NCBI RefSeq assembly: GCF_000378385.1
Contig: NZ_KB899660.1
Coordinates: 62,001-126,000 of the forward strand
Source: Paenibacillus daejeonensis DSM 15491
GTDB lineage: Bacteria > Bacillota > Bacilli > Paenibacillales > Paenibacillaceae
Direction of reading: 5' to 3'
Length of the DNA: 64,000 bases
The translations under genes and the position numbers were made by a program. The notes beneath the pieces are model-generated. The model was given only the letters and a program-made list of their open reading frames with translations. It did no database searches and was not told where the DNA came from. Each line of letters starts with the position of its first letter. Position 1 is the first letter of the stretch. Positions 24,477 to 33,540 of this stretch are shown here, in pieces.

Positions 24477-26681
24477 TTACGGCTGCCAGCGCACATTGTC
24501 AAGCACGAGCTCACCACTGCCGCTTCTGTCAAATACAAGCTGGATGCTGTCGATTTGCTTGGCATTCAGCGTAGGCGCCTGGGTCAGGAAGGCCTCCAGG
24601 GGCAGTCGGTAATCCTGAAATACAATCTCGGTGGACGGCTGTAACCGGCCGTTCTTGATCCACCGGTTCAGCACTCCCCCATTAAGGAACCGGTTATGCA
24701 GAAGCTGCTTGGGCTGCCGAAAGCTGCTCAGCGGCAGCGATGCGCGGGCCCCATTGGAATCCGTCAGGACGATGCTGAAGTCCAGGGACTCCTGTTCCAC
24801 TGTTGTGGGCGCCACAGCCAGGACCAGCTCTGAATGTTCAGAGAGCGAGGAGACCAGCCCTCTAGGCATGCGGATGGTATACTGTGCCTCTTCTTCTCCC
24901 CATCCCAGAAACACGACCCGATTGTGCTTGGAGCCGCCTTGTCGGTTCTTCAGATCCTCCTCTTCCCAACGAGTCAGATCTTCCCCGTGCAGTTCCACCC
25001 CTCTACGGCTTCCAGTCGTCTCGTCGGTATCCTCCTGATAATTAGCCACATTAATCATTTCTGTATCCTGATATTGCTGAACAAGCGTCGTATCTGGCAG
25101 CCAATGACCGCCAAGCCGGTAATCCTGGAACAACGGCAGATACTCCTGCCGCTCATGGAGCGTGGTCTCCAGAAAAGCGCTGATGAACGTTTTGGCTATC
25201 TGCCGTTGATCCTCACCGGGCATGATCTCGCGCTGATTCATCAGCCAGCGCAGCGGTAATTTGATATCTACACGGCCCCAATCCGTATTGAACTGACCGT
25301 GGTTGGCATCATCAATATACAAGGCCGATTTCAGAGCAAAGGCAGAACTTCCGGTTGGATAGACGATCCGACTATATTGTCGTTCGCCGTCAAATGACGT
25401 CACATCCGAATCATTGGCGCCATGAATCGTCAAATAATTAAGGTCATTAAATCTTAGGTTGCGTTCTTCAAGTTTCTTGTCGGTTGGTGCGATAGCTACT
25501 ACCGCGGTAATATCATACTCCAGACCCGTCAGGTATTGCTCCTTGTCAGCGACCGTAAAATACGTCTCATAGCCAGCTGCCAGCGCGGCAGCCTGACCAC
25601 CTCTTGAGTGACCGATAAGTGCAATCGTGTCCATGTCTGCTTTGCCGCTAAGTGCATTCCCCTCCGTATGGGATAATTCGTCTACCGTACGCAGATGGTG
25701 GAGCAGCAACCAGGCCCTTAGAATATAATCATCGTTGGGCAGCCCGGAGAGAACAGAATAATTGACGAAATTCTGATCCACGGATACCGCCAGGAACCCG
25801 CGGCTCGCCAATAGTTCTCCCAGATAGCCATAACCACCATCTGAGAAATCCTCCATCGTATGATTGCCATGAACCATCAGCACAACGGGGAACGGCCCCT
25901 CTCCCTCGGGCAGCCAGACCCGGCCGTTGATGGGCAAGGCGTGCTGGTCAAAGCCCCAATACCAGGTACGCAGTCCCTTCCACCGCGTAATAAACTCGGA
26001 TGCATCGACGGATTGCGTCACCAGATCGACATCCTTGCCAAACTCCTTACGGAAGCGATCGTCTCCGCTCCCATAGGTAAGCTCGGTTACGTCGTAATCC
26101 CCACGTTCTGCAGGTGAAGGAAGCTCTGCAAGGGGGGAGTCGGCGATGCGCTCTAGCGTCCCCCGGGGCCATGACGTCTGGAGGCCGCTGGCCATAACGC
26201 CTAGATACAATAGCACCACGAGGATGAGACCGTTCACTGCAAGCATCGATCGGCTGTATACGGAGCGGGGACGATGCAGCAGCCAATACAGGAAAAAGCC
26301 TGCGCTGGAGCCTGCAATAGCTAGCAGAGCAGCCAGGATCATGCCGCCCCATAACCATTTCATATTGGCAAAAGTGAATAGATAAGGCAGTCCCGCCATC
26401 ATCACAATCAATATCCCAAGCCATAACCTTGGTAGCCGGAGCGGGATAAACGTCAGAAGATAAGCGGGTATGTAAGCAAGGAGCAGCAAGGCAGCGATGC
26501 CGGCAGCCATTACTAGCGAGGTAAGCAGATTATCAATCATCCATCCCATTCCGGTGTAGATGCTGCTACCTAGCTCATGAAAAGCCAGCATGGCCATGAC
26601 GCCGCTGCCTGCAGCGGCAGACATAGAAGAAGGCGAATCGTCTGCCCAGATTCGCCTGAAACGTTCTTTTAATCGAAGCAT
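24477..26681 (-). CDS. membrane-anchored alpha/beta hydrolase
   Basis: The protein of about 734 residues has five or six N-terminal helices (to about residue 170), then an extracytoplasmic alpha/beta-hydrolase: FPVVLMVHGNHTMEDFSDGG (oxyanion), IALIGHSRGGQAAALAAGYE with the nucleophile Ser, and DANHGQFNTDWG with the catalytic His. The last ~200 residues look like a beta-rich accessory domain (ELVLAVAPTT, QIDSIQLVFDRSGSG). The start at 26681 is preferred to 26708 because GAGGAG lies seven bases before it. It is 42 nt after the lipoprotein gene and probably co-transcribed; it may act on polyesters or envelope lipids, which is inference. Confidence 0.78.
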   Translation of the reverse strand: MLRLKERFRRIWADDSPSSMSAAAGSGVMAMLAFHELGSSIYTGMGWMIDNLLTSLVMAAGIAALLLLAYIPAYLLTFIPLRLPRLWLGILIVMMAGLPYLFTFANMKWLWGGMILAALLAIAGSSAGFFLYWLLHRPRSVYSRSMLAVNGLILVVLLYLGVMASGLQTSWPRGTLERIADSPLAELPSPAERGDYDVTELTYGSGDDRFRKEFGKDVDLVTQSVDASEFITRWKGLRTWYWGFDQHALPINGRVWLPEGEGPFPVVLMVHGNHTMEDFSDGGYGYLGELLASRGFLAVSVDQNFVNYSVLSGLPNDDYILRAWLLLHHLRTVDELSHTEGNALSGKADMDTIALIGHSRGGQAAALAAGYETYFTVADKEQYLTGLEYDITAVVAIAPTDKKLEERNLRFNDLNYLTIHGANDSDVTSFDGERQYSRIVYPTGSSAFALKSALYIDDANHGQFNTDWGRVDIKLPLRWLMNQREIMPGEDQRQIAKTFISAFLETTLHERQEYLPLFQDYRLGGHWLPDTTLVQQYQDTEMINVANYQEDTDETTGSRRGVELHGEDLTRWEEEDLKNRQGGSKHNRVVFLGWGEEEAQYTIRMPRGLVSSLSEHSELVLAVAPTTVEQESLDFSIVLTDSNGARASLPLSSFRQPKQLLHNRFLNGGVLNRWIKNGRLQPSTEIVFQDYRLPLEAFLTQAPTLNAKQIDSIQLVFDRSGSGELVLDNVRWQP

Positions 26682-26723
26682 GCCCATTCTCCTCATAGTT
26701 AAGGACATTAAATAGTTAGGTCG

Positions 26724-27746
26724 TTAATTAGAAGGTTCATCTTCTGTTTCTTCCTCAATCACGTAGCGCTCATGAATCTGCTCAGTTAAACCGTCCCGAA
26801 GCTCAGCGATTTCGGGTACATCTCGGCGGTCAGTAGCACTCACAATAATGATTTTCTGATCCGAATCCCCTAGCAGATCAACGTAGCGCTGAACCAGCGA
26901 TCCTGTAAAAGTATCTGCATGACGTTGAGCAATTTGTTGGAAGGCCTCCATATACTCATCGTAAATGACGCCATTGTCCAAGTCAAATCGCGGACCACCC
27001 GCCATTCCGAAGAGGAGAAATTCGATCCGGTTGGCGTAATTCTCCAACACTTCTTCACGCTTGTGACTATCGGGATAGCGGTCAAGGTAACGCTCTGCTG
27101 CTACCGCCCAGTCCGCAGTGTAGCCGAGTGTACCCGCAGAGTCCGGCTCCCCTGACTTCTGACGTTCCGCATCCATTGCCTTCAGATGCAGATAGTCGGA
27201 TAATTCGCTGGTTAGATAAGGATTATATTTCTCCAACGCGGGATAATCAATAATGGGATAGACTTCTCCATCTGTCTGAATGAGCACATAGTGACCGGCT
27301 TCGGCCCAAATGGCCATCTCACGAATTTCAGCATCTGTGATACTCGCTGAAGTGGTCGGGTCTCCCATAATCGAGAACTTCTCCTGCACCTCATTGGTCA
27401 GGAACAGTCCCTGGGTTTGGGGCAGATCCTCTGCATAATAAGCTTCAAGCTCCAGGAACATCTGATCTGCTGCCTCATCACTGGCTTCTTGGAGATGATC
27501 ATCCAGGAAGGCAATCAGATCCTCTGCCCCTTCGGCCTGGCGGATCACCTCACGAAAAGATTCGATAAGCGCTTCGTCGGCAGCTTCGGGATCCGGTATT
27601 TCTTCTGGCTCTGGCTCTGTCTCTGTTTGTCCAGGTGGTGGCTCGGTAGGTTCATTTACACCGGGTGCCGGGTCATTCGAACAGGCGGAGGTCAGTATGA
27701 CAGTTAGAAGCAATACCGACCATAGTGCCTTTCGATTCCGTTTCAT
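26724..27746 (-). CDS. putative lipoprotein of unknown function
   Basis: The 340-residue protein has a lipoprotein signal (VLLLTVILTSAC, lipobox TSAC), a Pro/Glu/Thr-rich linker (residues ~25-55) suited to span the cell wall, and a helical domain with no recognised fold. It follows the hybrid kinase by 13 nt and precedes the membrane hydrolase, so it may be an output or an accessory sensor of that kinase. RBS AGGGGGAATA. Confidence 0.72.
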   Translation of the reverse strand: MKRNRKALWSVLLLTVILTSACSNDPAPGVNEPTEPPPGQTETEPEPEEIPDPEAADEALIESFREVIRQAEGAEDLIAFLDDHLQEASDEAADQMFLELEAYYAEDLPQTQGLFLTNEVQEKFSIMGDPTTSASITDAEIREMAIWAEAGHYVLIQTDGEVYPIIDYPALEKYNPYLTSELSDYLHLKAMDAERQKSGEPDSAGTLGYTADWAVAAERYLDRYPDSHKREEVLENYANRIEFLLFGMAGGPRFDLDNGVIYDEYMEAFQQIAQRHADTFTGSLVQRYVDLLGDSDQKIIIVSATDRRDVPEIAELRDGLTEQIHERYVIEEETEDEPSN

Positions 27747-27759
27747 GGTTATTCCCCCT

Positions 27760-30609
27760 CTAGCCTTTACGCAAGATCTGATGGATCGTTGCGGTCAATC
27801 TGCCGGGCAAGTAAGGCTTCACGAGAAACTCGCGAATGCCCCATTGGGCGGCTTTGTCTTTTTCATCAAATGCACTGGAGATAATAATCGGCGTGTTTTG
27901 AAGCGACTCGGACTTTTTCATCTGTTCAATGACCTGCCAGCCGCTTGTGTCCGGCTCGAGCATCAGGTCGATCACCACAATATCCGGCGCCAGCTCTTCG
28001 ATCTCCTCCAGGGCTTTCTGGCCCTGGGTATAGAGATGGACGCGGAATCCGCTCGCCTGCAGCTCATCGCGCAGCATAATGGACAGGTTGTAATCATTTT
28101 CGATCAGCATCACATCAATAGAAGATTCAGGCAGTTGCTCCTGTACATCGCCGTCCGCTTCCATCCGTGGCTGCTGTGACTCCTGTACTGGGAATCGAAT
28201 CGTAAACGTACTTCCTTCGCCAAGCTTGGAATCGACCTCGATTGTACCTCTATGCCGCGTAATGATTTCCTTGACAATCGCCAGGCCCAGTCCGGTGCCG
28301 CCAATTTCTCTGCGATCCGAGTTATCGACCCGATAAAACTTATTAAACAGTTTAGGCAATGCGTTATCAGGTATACCTAATCCTTCATCCTGAATACTGA
28401 TGACATGCTGCCCGGCCTCAATGCGGCTGGAGATTGTGATCCGTCCACCCTCTGGCGAGTACTTGATCGCATTGCTTAACAGATTGGTGAACACCTGCTG
28501 CATTTTATCCTGGTCAGCCATCAGAATCATCGACGTGCCATCAGATTCCCACACAATTTCATGAACCGTAGTTCCGATCCGCTGCAACTCGATAACTTCA
28601 TTAATTAATGTCGTTAATGATATAGGCTTCATATCATAGGTTTGCTTACCTGACTCCATGCGCTGGAGGTCCAGGAAGTCATTAATTAATGTCGTTAATC
28701 TTCTAGCTTCCTGATGGATCGTAGACACATATTTGCGTTGTCGCTCCGGCTTCAGTTCGCGATGCAGCAGAAGCTCCGCGAATCCGAGTACACTAGCAAG
28801 CGGCGTACGCAGCTCATGGCTTACCGTGCTGACAAATTCGGATTTCATGCGGTCCACTTCATATTCTTTGGTAATATCACGATGCACGAGCAACGTACCG
28901 AATTTTACTCCCTCACGATAGAGCGGCTCGCAATAGATCTGGATGTACCGGCGATCGGGCTCTGTAATCTCATAATTCATCCAATTGATCTCGTTAAGGC
29001 CGCCGTCACTAACCCACTCGACGATGAAGGACCTGAGCATCTCTGGTTCCACGACATTGCTAGACAATTGGGATAGAAATTCGTCCAGCGGTAAATCCAT
29101 CGTCTCGCCCAGCGGCTCCAAAAACCCGAAGAACTCGGACATTTTCTTGTTGATCTGCAGGGTCCGGCCTTCAAGATCCAGTAGTTGAACGCCTTCCTGA
29201 ATCGTATTAAGCATGTCGGATGTCATCTGACGCTGCCGCTCTGATACTTCGTAGAGCGCCAATTTGTCGAAGGCCAGCGATACCTGTCTTGCCATGCCGA
29301 CAATTTCAATCTGCTCATGCTTGGCAATCGGTTGGCCCAGCTTGGTTAGCATCATGCAGGCAACCATTTCGTCTTCCGCATTAAGAATCGGAATGACCAG
29401 CTCGCTTGCATACATCTGTTGCTCATGGTAGCCCTGCTCTGACTCTACACACGCTCGCTTGATCTGGTACGGCTCTTTGGTCTGAGCCGCGCGCATGATC
29501 AGACCATCGTCGATGGTCCGGATGAACTGGGCCGCTCCTTTATCCGAGACGCCAACGGATGCGTAATCATGCTGGGCATTCATCATCACAATGAGCCCTT
29601 TATCATAGCCGACAATCTTGACGATATGCCGAATGATGCTGCCGAGCAGCTCTTGCTTGTCCAACGTATTGGAGAGGGACTGCACGAGCAGATTCCGTTT
29701 CTCAAGATATTGCTCATTGCGTTCCATCTGCTCCATAGCCGAATGCAGCTCTTCTTGCTGGGCTTGCAGCTCATCTTGTTGAGCCTGCAGTTCTTCATTC
29801 TGCGACAGCAGCTCTTCTTCCTTGGACTGAATCTGCGTCATCATTTCATTAAATGCCCGGGAGAGGCCGCCAATCTCGTCCTCCCGCTTCACATAATCCA
29901 CCTGGAACATCTCGCCTTCCGCAAACCGCGATGCCTGCTTGGTCAGCTGACCGAGCGGATGTCCGATATCGGTTGCAATTTTGCGAGTGATGAAGATGGA
30001 GAGAATCAGCACCAGAAGAATATACCCGATAAAAATACCGCCTTGATACGTCAGACCCGTTACCAATTTCGCATTTTCGTCGGAAGCAATTTTTTGCACG
30101 GTTTTCTCAAAGCGCTGGGAATAATCCAATAGATCGTTAACCGGATTATCAGCTTCAGCCGAGATAAAGCTCCGCAGCGAAGCATAATCATTGGCATTAG
30201 CGAAGGCGATACCTTGCGGCAGCACCTCGTTAAAAAATTGCGTGAAAAAGTCTTCAATACTTGTAATCAGTTCCTGCTCCGTGTCATTGAGTGAGAGCTG
30301 TTTAAAAGCTGCCATTGCTTCATCAAGCACGGCTTTCTCGGAGAAGATCTGGTTGTATTCAAACTCCGTCTGATAGACATAGTAACCGCGTGTCCGCAGA
30401 ATAATCTGGTTGGCATGATTGGCAATATCCGACACCAGCTCTTGCTTCTCTCGATTAATTTTACTTTTATCTTCATAATCCTGAATGATATTAACCGTGC
30501 TCCATAAGACAAACCCGGCACCGCATAGAATCAGCACCAGCGCCAGCAGCATGAAGGACATGAACTGCCGCGTGATGCTCTTCTTATAATAACTGCTCAG
30601 CTTATCCAC
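27760..30609 (-). CDS. hybrid sensor histidine kinase (HAMP-GAF-PAS-HisKA-HATPase-REC)
   Basis: The 949-residue protein has TM1 (~15-37), an extracellular helical sensor of ~150 residues like CHASE3, TM2 (~195-212), HAMP (to ~265), a Glu/Gln-rich coiled coil (~265-310), GAF (~310-455), PAS (~460-585), HisKA with VSHELRTPLASVLGF (His ~596), an HATPase with TNLLSNAIKYSPEGG and the GTGLGLAIV G-box, and a C-terminal receiver (VVIDLMLEPDTSGW, Asp ~880). The start overlaps the upstream receiver gene by 8 nt. A receiver, an Hpt protein, a lipoprotein and a diguanylate cyclase nearby suggest a phosphorelay. Confidence 0.93.
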   Translation of the reverse strand: MDKLSSYYKKSITRQFMSFMLLALVLILCGAGFVLWSTVNIIQDYEDKSKINREKQELVSDIANHANQIILRTRGYYVYQTEFEYNQIFSEKAVLDEAMAAFKQLSLNDTEQELITSIEDFFTQFFNEVLPQGIAFANANDYASLRSFISAEADNPVNDLLDYSQRFEKTVQKIASDENAKLVTGLTYQGGIFIGYILLVLILSIFITRKIATDIGHPLGQLTKQASRFAEGEMFQVDYVKREDEIGGLSRAFNEMMTQIQSKEEELLSQNEELQAQQDELQAQQEELHSAMEQMERNEQYLEKRNLLVQSLSNTLDKQELLGSIIRHIVKIVGYDKGLIVMMNAQHDYASVGVSDKGAAQFIRTIDDGLIMRAAQTKEPYQIKRACVESEQGYHEQQMYASELVIPILNAEDEMVACMMLTKLGQPIAKHEQIEIVGMARQVSLAFDKLALYEVSERQRQMTSDMLNTIQEGVQLLDLEGRTLQINKKMSEFFGFLEPLGETMDLPLDEFLSQLSSNVVEPEMLRSFIVEWVSDGGLNEINWMNYEITEPDRRYIQIYCEPLYREGVKFGTLLVHRDITKEYEVDRMKSEFVSTVSHELRTPLASVLGFAELLLHRELKPERQRKYVSTIHQEARRLTTLINDFLDLQRMESGKQTYDMKPISLTTLINEVIELQRIGTTVHEIVWESDGTSMILMADQDKMQQVFTNLLSNAIKYSPEGGRITISSRIEAGQHVISIQDEGLGIPDNALPKLFNKFYRVDNSDRREIGGTGLGLAIVKEIITRHRGTIEVDSKLGEGSTFTIRFPVQESQQPRMEADGDVQEQLPESSIDVMLIENDYNLSIMLRDELQASGFRVHLYTQGQKALEEIEELAPDIVVIDLMLEPDTSGWQVIEQMKKSESLQNTPIIISSAFDEKDKAAQWGIREFLVKPYLPGRLTATIHQILRKG

Positions 30610-30967
30610 GAAGCATCTCCTCGACTTTGTCGATCAGATCAAGAGGGCTAAACGGCTTGCTCATAAACCCGTCCGCGCCGGCAGCCATCACTTTGTCTTG
30701 CTCGGCTTGCTGGTTCTTGGCTGATAGCATGAGAATTTTGGCGGCGGATTTGTCCGGCAGGAGACGGGCTTGCTCTATGACTTCAATACCGGTCATCTTG
30801 GGCATCATATAATCCAGAATAATGAGATCGTAGTCTTTGGTCTTAATTTTATCAATGGCCTCTTCCCCATCGCACGCTTCGTCGATGTCATAGCCCTCGT
30901 CCTCCAGCGAATCCACGACCAGCATACGCAGGACCGGCTCGTCCTCTGCAAGCAAAATCGATTTCAT
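30602..30967 (-). CDS. single-domain response regulator
   Basis: The 121-residue protein is a bare receiver: acidic pocket EDEP near residue 8, phosphoacceptor Asp in DLIILDYMMPKMTG (~53), Thr/Ser in ILMLSAKN and Lys in GFMSKPFSP. With no output domain it must act by phosphotransfer or protein contact, as Spo0F and CheY do. It overlaps the hybrid kinase by 8 nt and follows the Hpt-receiver gene by 29 nt, so all three are one operon. Confidence 0.93.
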   Translation of the reverse strand: MKSILLAEDEPVLRMLVVDSLEDEGYDIDEACDGEEAIDKIKTKDYDLIILDYMMPKMTGIEVIEQARLLPDKSAAKILMLSAKNQQAEQDKVMAAGADGFMSKPFSPLDLIDKVEEMLRG

Positions 30968-30996
30968 TGCTTCATCCCCATTCCTCTAAGATGTTC

Positions 30997-32154
30997 TTAA
31001 TCCTCTTCCCTGACAGACCTTGCACCAAGCCCCTCATGCAAAAGCGCCAGCCAATAATCGAGCGGACGATCCGGCTCATTGACCTGGGCGGTTGCGGTTA
31101 GTGCATGAAACGGCTGGCCTTGGCCTTGGAGCAGCACAGTCAGCTCCCGGCGCCACTCTTTGGCCAAGCGATCTCCCGCATCTGCTGCTGGCTCTGGCAG
31201 GAGAATAACAAATGAATCCCATTTGTAACGAATGACCTTGCCTTGGTATGATCCCGCTGCATCCTCCATGAGTCGGGCCGCTACCGTCTGCAGGATGTCC
31301 TCGGACGGTAGTTCTTCATATCGTGTATGAATTCCCTCCAATCGATCGAGAGTAATCAGAATCAGTACAAACGGCCTGCCCGTCGCACCCGCCTGCAATA
31401 ACTGGTCGTTGTACAGCTGCTCCAACTGATGGTGTCTGAAGGCCCCTGTCACTTCATCGGTGTCGATCAGTCGCTCCACCTGACGTTTCTTCGTTATCTG
31501 ACGATTCAGAACCGCACTCAGCAATGGCGATGGTAGGGGCTTGGCCATATAATCATCTGCGCCCATCCGGTACGCTTGAATGCTGGCCGCAGCGGCTACT
31601 TCGGTGCCGATTACTGTCACGGGAACCGGCTGCTTCTGCAAGGGTCCCTCCAATGCAATTAACGCATCAAGGCCACCAGATTCTACATCCACGACCAAGC
31701 CATCCGGTCGCTGGCTCTCGAATAACTGTACTGCCTCCTCTGGCGTCTGCGATGAGATTGTCACATAACCTAGCTGCTCGATGCTTTGCTGAAGTTGAGC
31801 TAGCACTGCATCCTCCCGCTCCAGGATAAGGATCAGCGGAAGCGAAGCATCCCTGAAGGCAACCGGAGCATCAGTCCGATGCAGGGCCTCACCCTTGCTG
31901 ATTGCGATAAGGGGGCTTAGCAATTGCTCCACATCAGCTGGGGTCCATGTCGTCTGGGCGGTTTCGTGCAACCTCTCCATGCGTTCTCTGGCGACATCCG
32001 ATAACTCATGTAAGCCGATGGTACCTGCAGTACCACTGAGCGAGTGCAAGAAACGGTAGACCTCTTCCCGGTCTATTGTCGATCCAGCCGCTTCCAACCA
32101 CTGGCTAAACTGATCATTCATATGATTGTATAAGGTCTGCTGATAGTTGTTCAT
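30997..32154 (-). CDS. Hpt-receiver-degenerate GGDEF protein
   Basis: The 385-residue protein has an Hpt domain (FLHSLSGTAGTIGLHEL, His37 as phosphotransfer residue), a receiver at ~108-225 (VVDVESGG with the Asp, YMAKPLPSP with the Lys) and a GGDEF-like domain from ~235 (DTDEVTGAFRHHQLEQLY). The catalytic GG(D/E)EF is replaced by KWDSF, so it should not make cyclic di-GMP; it may bind nucleotide or only signal. As the promoter-proximal gene of the operon, it probably passes phosphate between the hybrid kinase and the lone receiver. RBS AGGGGATGCC. Confidence 0.85.
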   Translation of the reverse strand: MNNYQQTLYNHMNDQFSQWLEAAGSTIDREEVYRFLHSLSGTAGTIGLHELSDVARERMERLHETAQTTWTPADVEQLLSPLIAISKGEALHRTDAPVAFRDASLPLILILEREDAVLAQLQQSIEQLGYVTISSQTPEEAVQLFESQRPDGLVVDVESGGLDALIALEGPLQKQPVPVTVIGTEVAAAASIQAYRMGADDYMAKPLPSPLLSAVLNRQITKKRQVERLIDTDEVTGAFRHHQLEQLYNDQLLQAGATGRPFVLILITLDRLEGIHTRYEELPSEDILQTVAARLMEDAAGSYQGKVIRYKWDSFVILLPEPAADAGDRLAKEWRRELTVLLQGQGQPFHALTATAQVNEPDRPLDYWLALLHEGLGARSVREED

Positions 32155-32353
32155 GGCATCCCCTTGCGTTCATCGCCCTTTACCCACAAGCAATGACAAA
32201 TTACGACATATGCATCTCTCTATTCTTCGACGTTTATTTTGCTTTCCCTGCCGGGCTGCTCCCATCTTTCTCTAGCTGCTCAGGACGAACGATGATATAT
32301 TATAGGTAGAGTCATCATCTTCTGTCAATTGAACATCGGGACGAGGGATCGGT

Positions 32354-33433
32354 TTGATTAAGGATTTATTCACTAACCTTTGCATTATTATGACATTTAC
32401 ATACGTGATCAATTATATCATGACGCATCCGAGATTCGTACCCCGATCCGCCCTTATTCTCCATTGGACTGCCGGGATATCCGGGGGACTGCTGGGGATA
32501 TTGCTGATGCTCTACGCCGTCCAGATCAATGATACGATGATCATAGATTTGCGTACCGTACCGCTGGAGCTCATCGCCCTGTTCTTTGGCCCGATGCCGG
32601 CGCTCATCTCCGGCGTATTGATTGGATTGGGTCGAGTTCTACTCTATGACCTGAACCTGGCCTCCATAGCGGGCGGCATCAACGCCGTACTGGTCGCACT
32701 CGTCTGCGGCTGGATCTCCACAACTGGCCTGAAGCCTTATACCAAGCTGATCTGGATGACGCTGTATACACAAGTGCAGACCTCTGCCGTCATCTACTGG
32801 GTCATGGGCGGCGCGCACCGCTATTTCTGGCTGGAGCTTATGCCCACGCTGACGATTGCTTCTTGCTTTGGTGTGTTCGTGTTCTATCACTTCTATTATC
32901 ATCTGCGCAGCTCTAATGAAGCGCTGCGCGGTCTTCGCAGCATTGTATCCCGGGATTTTCTGACCGGCACTGGTAATGCGAGACATTTTGACACACAGAT
33001 TAACGCCATGCATCAGCGGGCTAGAGAAGAAGAACAGTCGCTGTCGCTGCTCTCGGTTGATATCGATTACTTCAAACGGGTTAACGATACGTACGGACAT
33101 GCAGCAGGGGATGCGGTGCTCAAGCAGCTCGTTACCCTGCTCGAGTCCCACGCCCGTCCTGGTGACACGGTTTCGCGTAATGGCGGCGAGGAATTTTCTC
33201 TGCTGCTTGCCAACCTTGACGCTGCAGCAGCGACTGATGTTGCCCAGCGGATCCGAGTTGACGTCGCCGGGCACGAATTTCTCATTCCGGATGCTTCGCC
33301 AATTACCTTGACGGTGTCCATCGGTGTCGCCAGCTACCCTGAGCATGCGCAGGGCTTGGACGACTTAATCAAGTACGCCGATCTGGCCCTCTACAGGGCC
33401 AAGCAGCAGGGCCGCAATCGAGTATGCCATTAG
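32354..33433 (+). CDS. diguanylate cyclase with 5TM-type membrane sensor
   Basis: The 359-residue protein starts with five to six helices of the 5TMR-LYT kind (LELIALFFGPMPALISG, VLIGLGRVLLYDL) to about residue 180. A catalytic GGDEF domain follows: SRDFLTGTGNARHFD, LLSVDIDYFKRVNDTYGH and the active motif NGGEEF near residue 278. The product-inhibition site RPGD stands five residues before GGEEF. It should therefore be an active, feedback-inhibited cyclase. The start is TTG 32354, with CGAGGGA six bases ahead. It diverges from the Hpt-receiver operon and shares its 199-base promoter region. Confidence 0.9.
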   Translation: MIKDLFTNLCIIMTFTYVINYIMTHPRFVPRSALILHWTAGISGGLLGILLMLYAVQINDTMIIDLRTVPLELIALFFGPMPALISGVLIGLGRVLLYDLNLASIAGGINAVLVALVCGWISTTGLKPYTKLIWMTLYTQVQTSAVIYWVMGGAHRYFWLELMPTLTIASCFGVFVFYHFYYHLRSSNEALRGLRSIVSRDFLTGTGNARHFDTQINAMHQRAREEEQSLSLLSVDIDYFKRVNDTYGHAAGDAVLKQLVTLLESHARPGDTVSRNGGEEFSLLLANLDAAAATDVAQRIRVDVAGHEFLIPDASPITLTVSIGVASYPEHAQGLDDLIKYADLALYRAKQQGRNRVCH

Positions 33434-33468
33434 CTTGTGCGCCGCTAATATTTGATAGACGACTCACC

Positions 33469-33512
33469 AAAGAACCTCCAAACCTTAGAATTATAAGGCT
33501 TGAAGGTTCTTT
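33469..33512. terminator. bidirectional terminator
   Basis: AAAGAACCT...CCTTA pairs with TAAGG...AGGTTCTTT around a small loop. It ends the diguanylate cyclase gene and, from the other side, the moxR operon whose last gene stops at 33541. Confidence 0.85.
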
Positions 33513-33540
33513 GTCTTACAACTTTATTCCAGCTACATAA

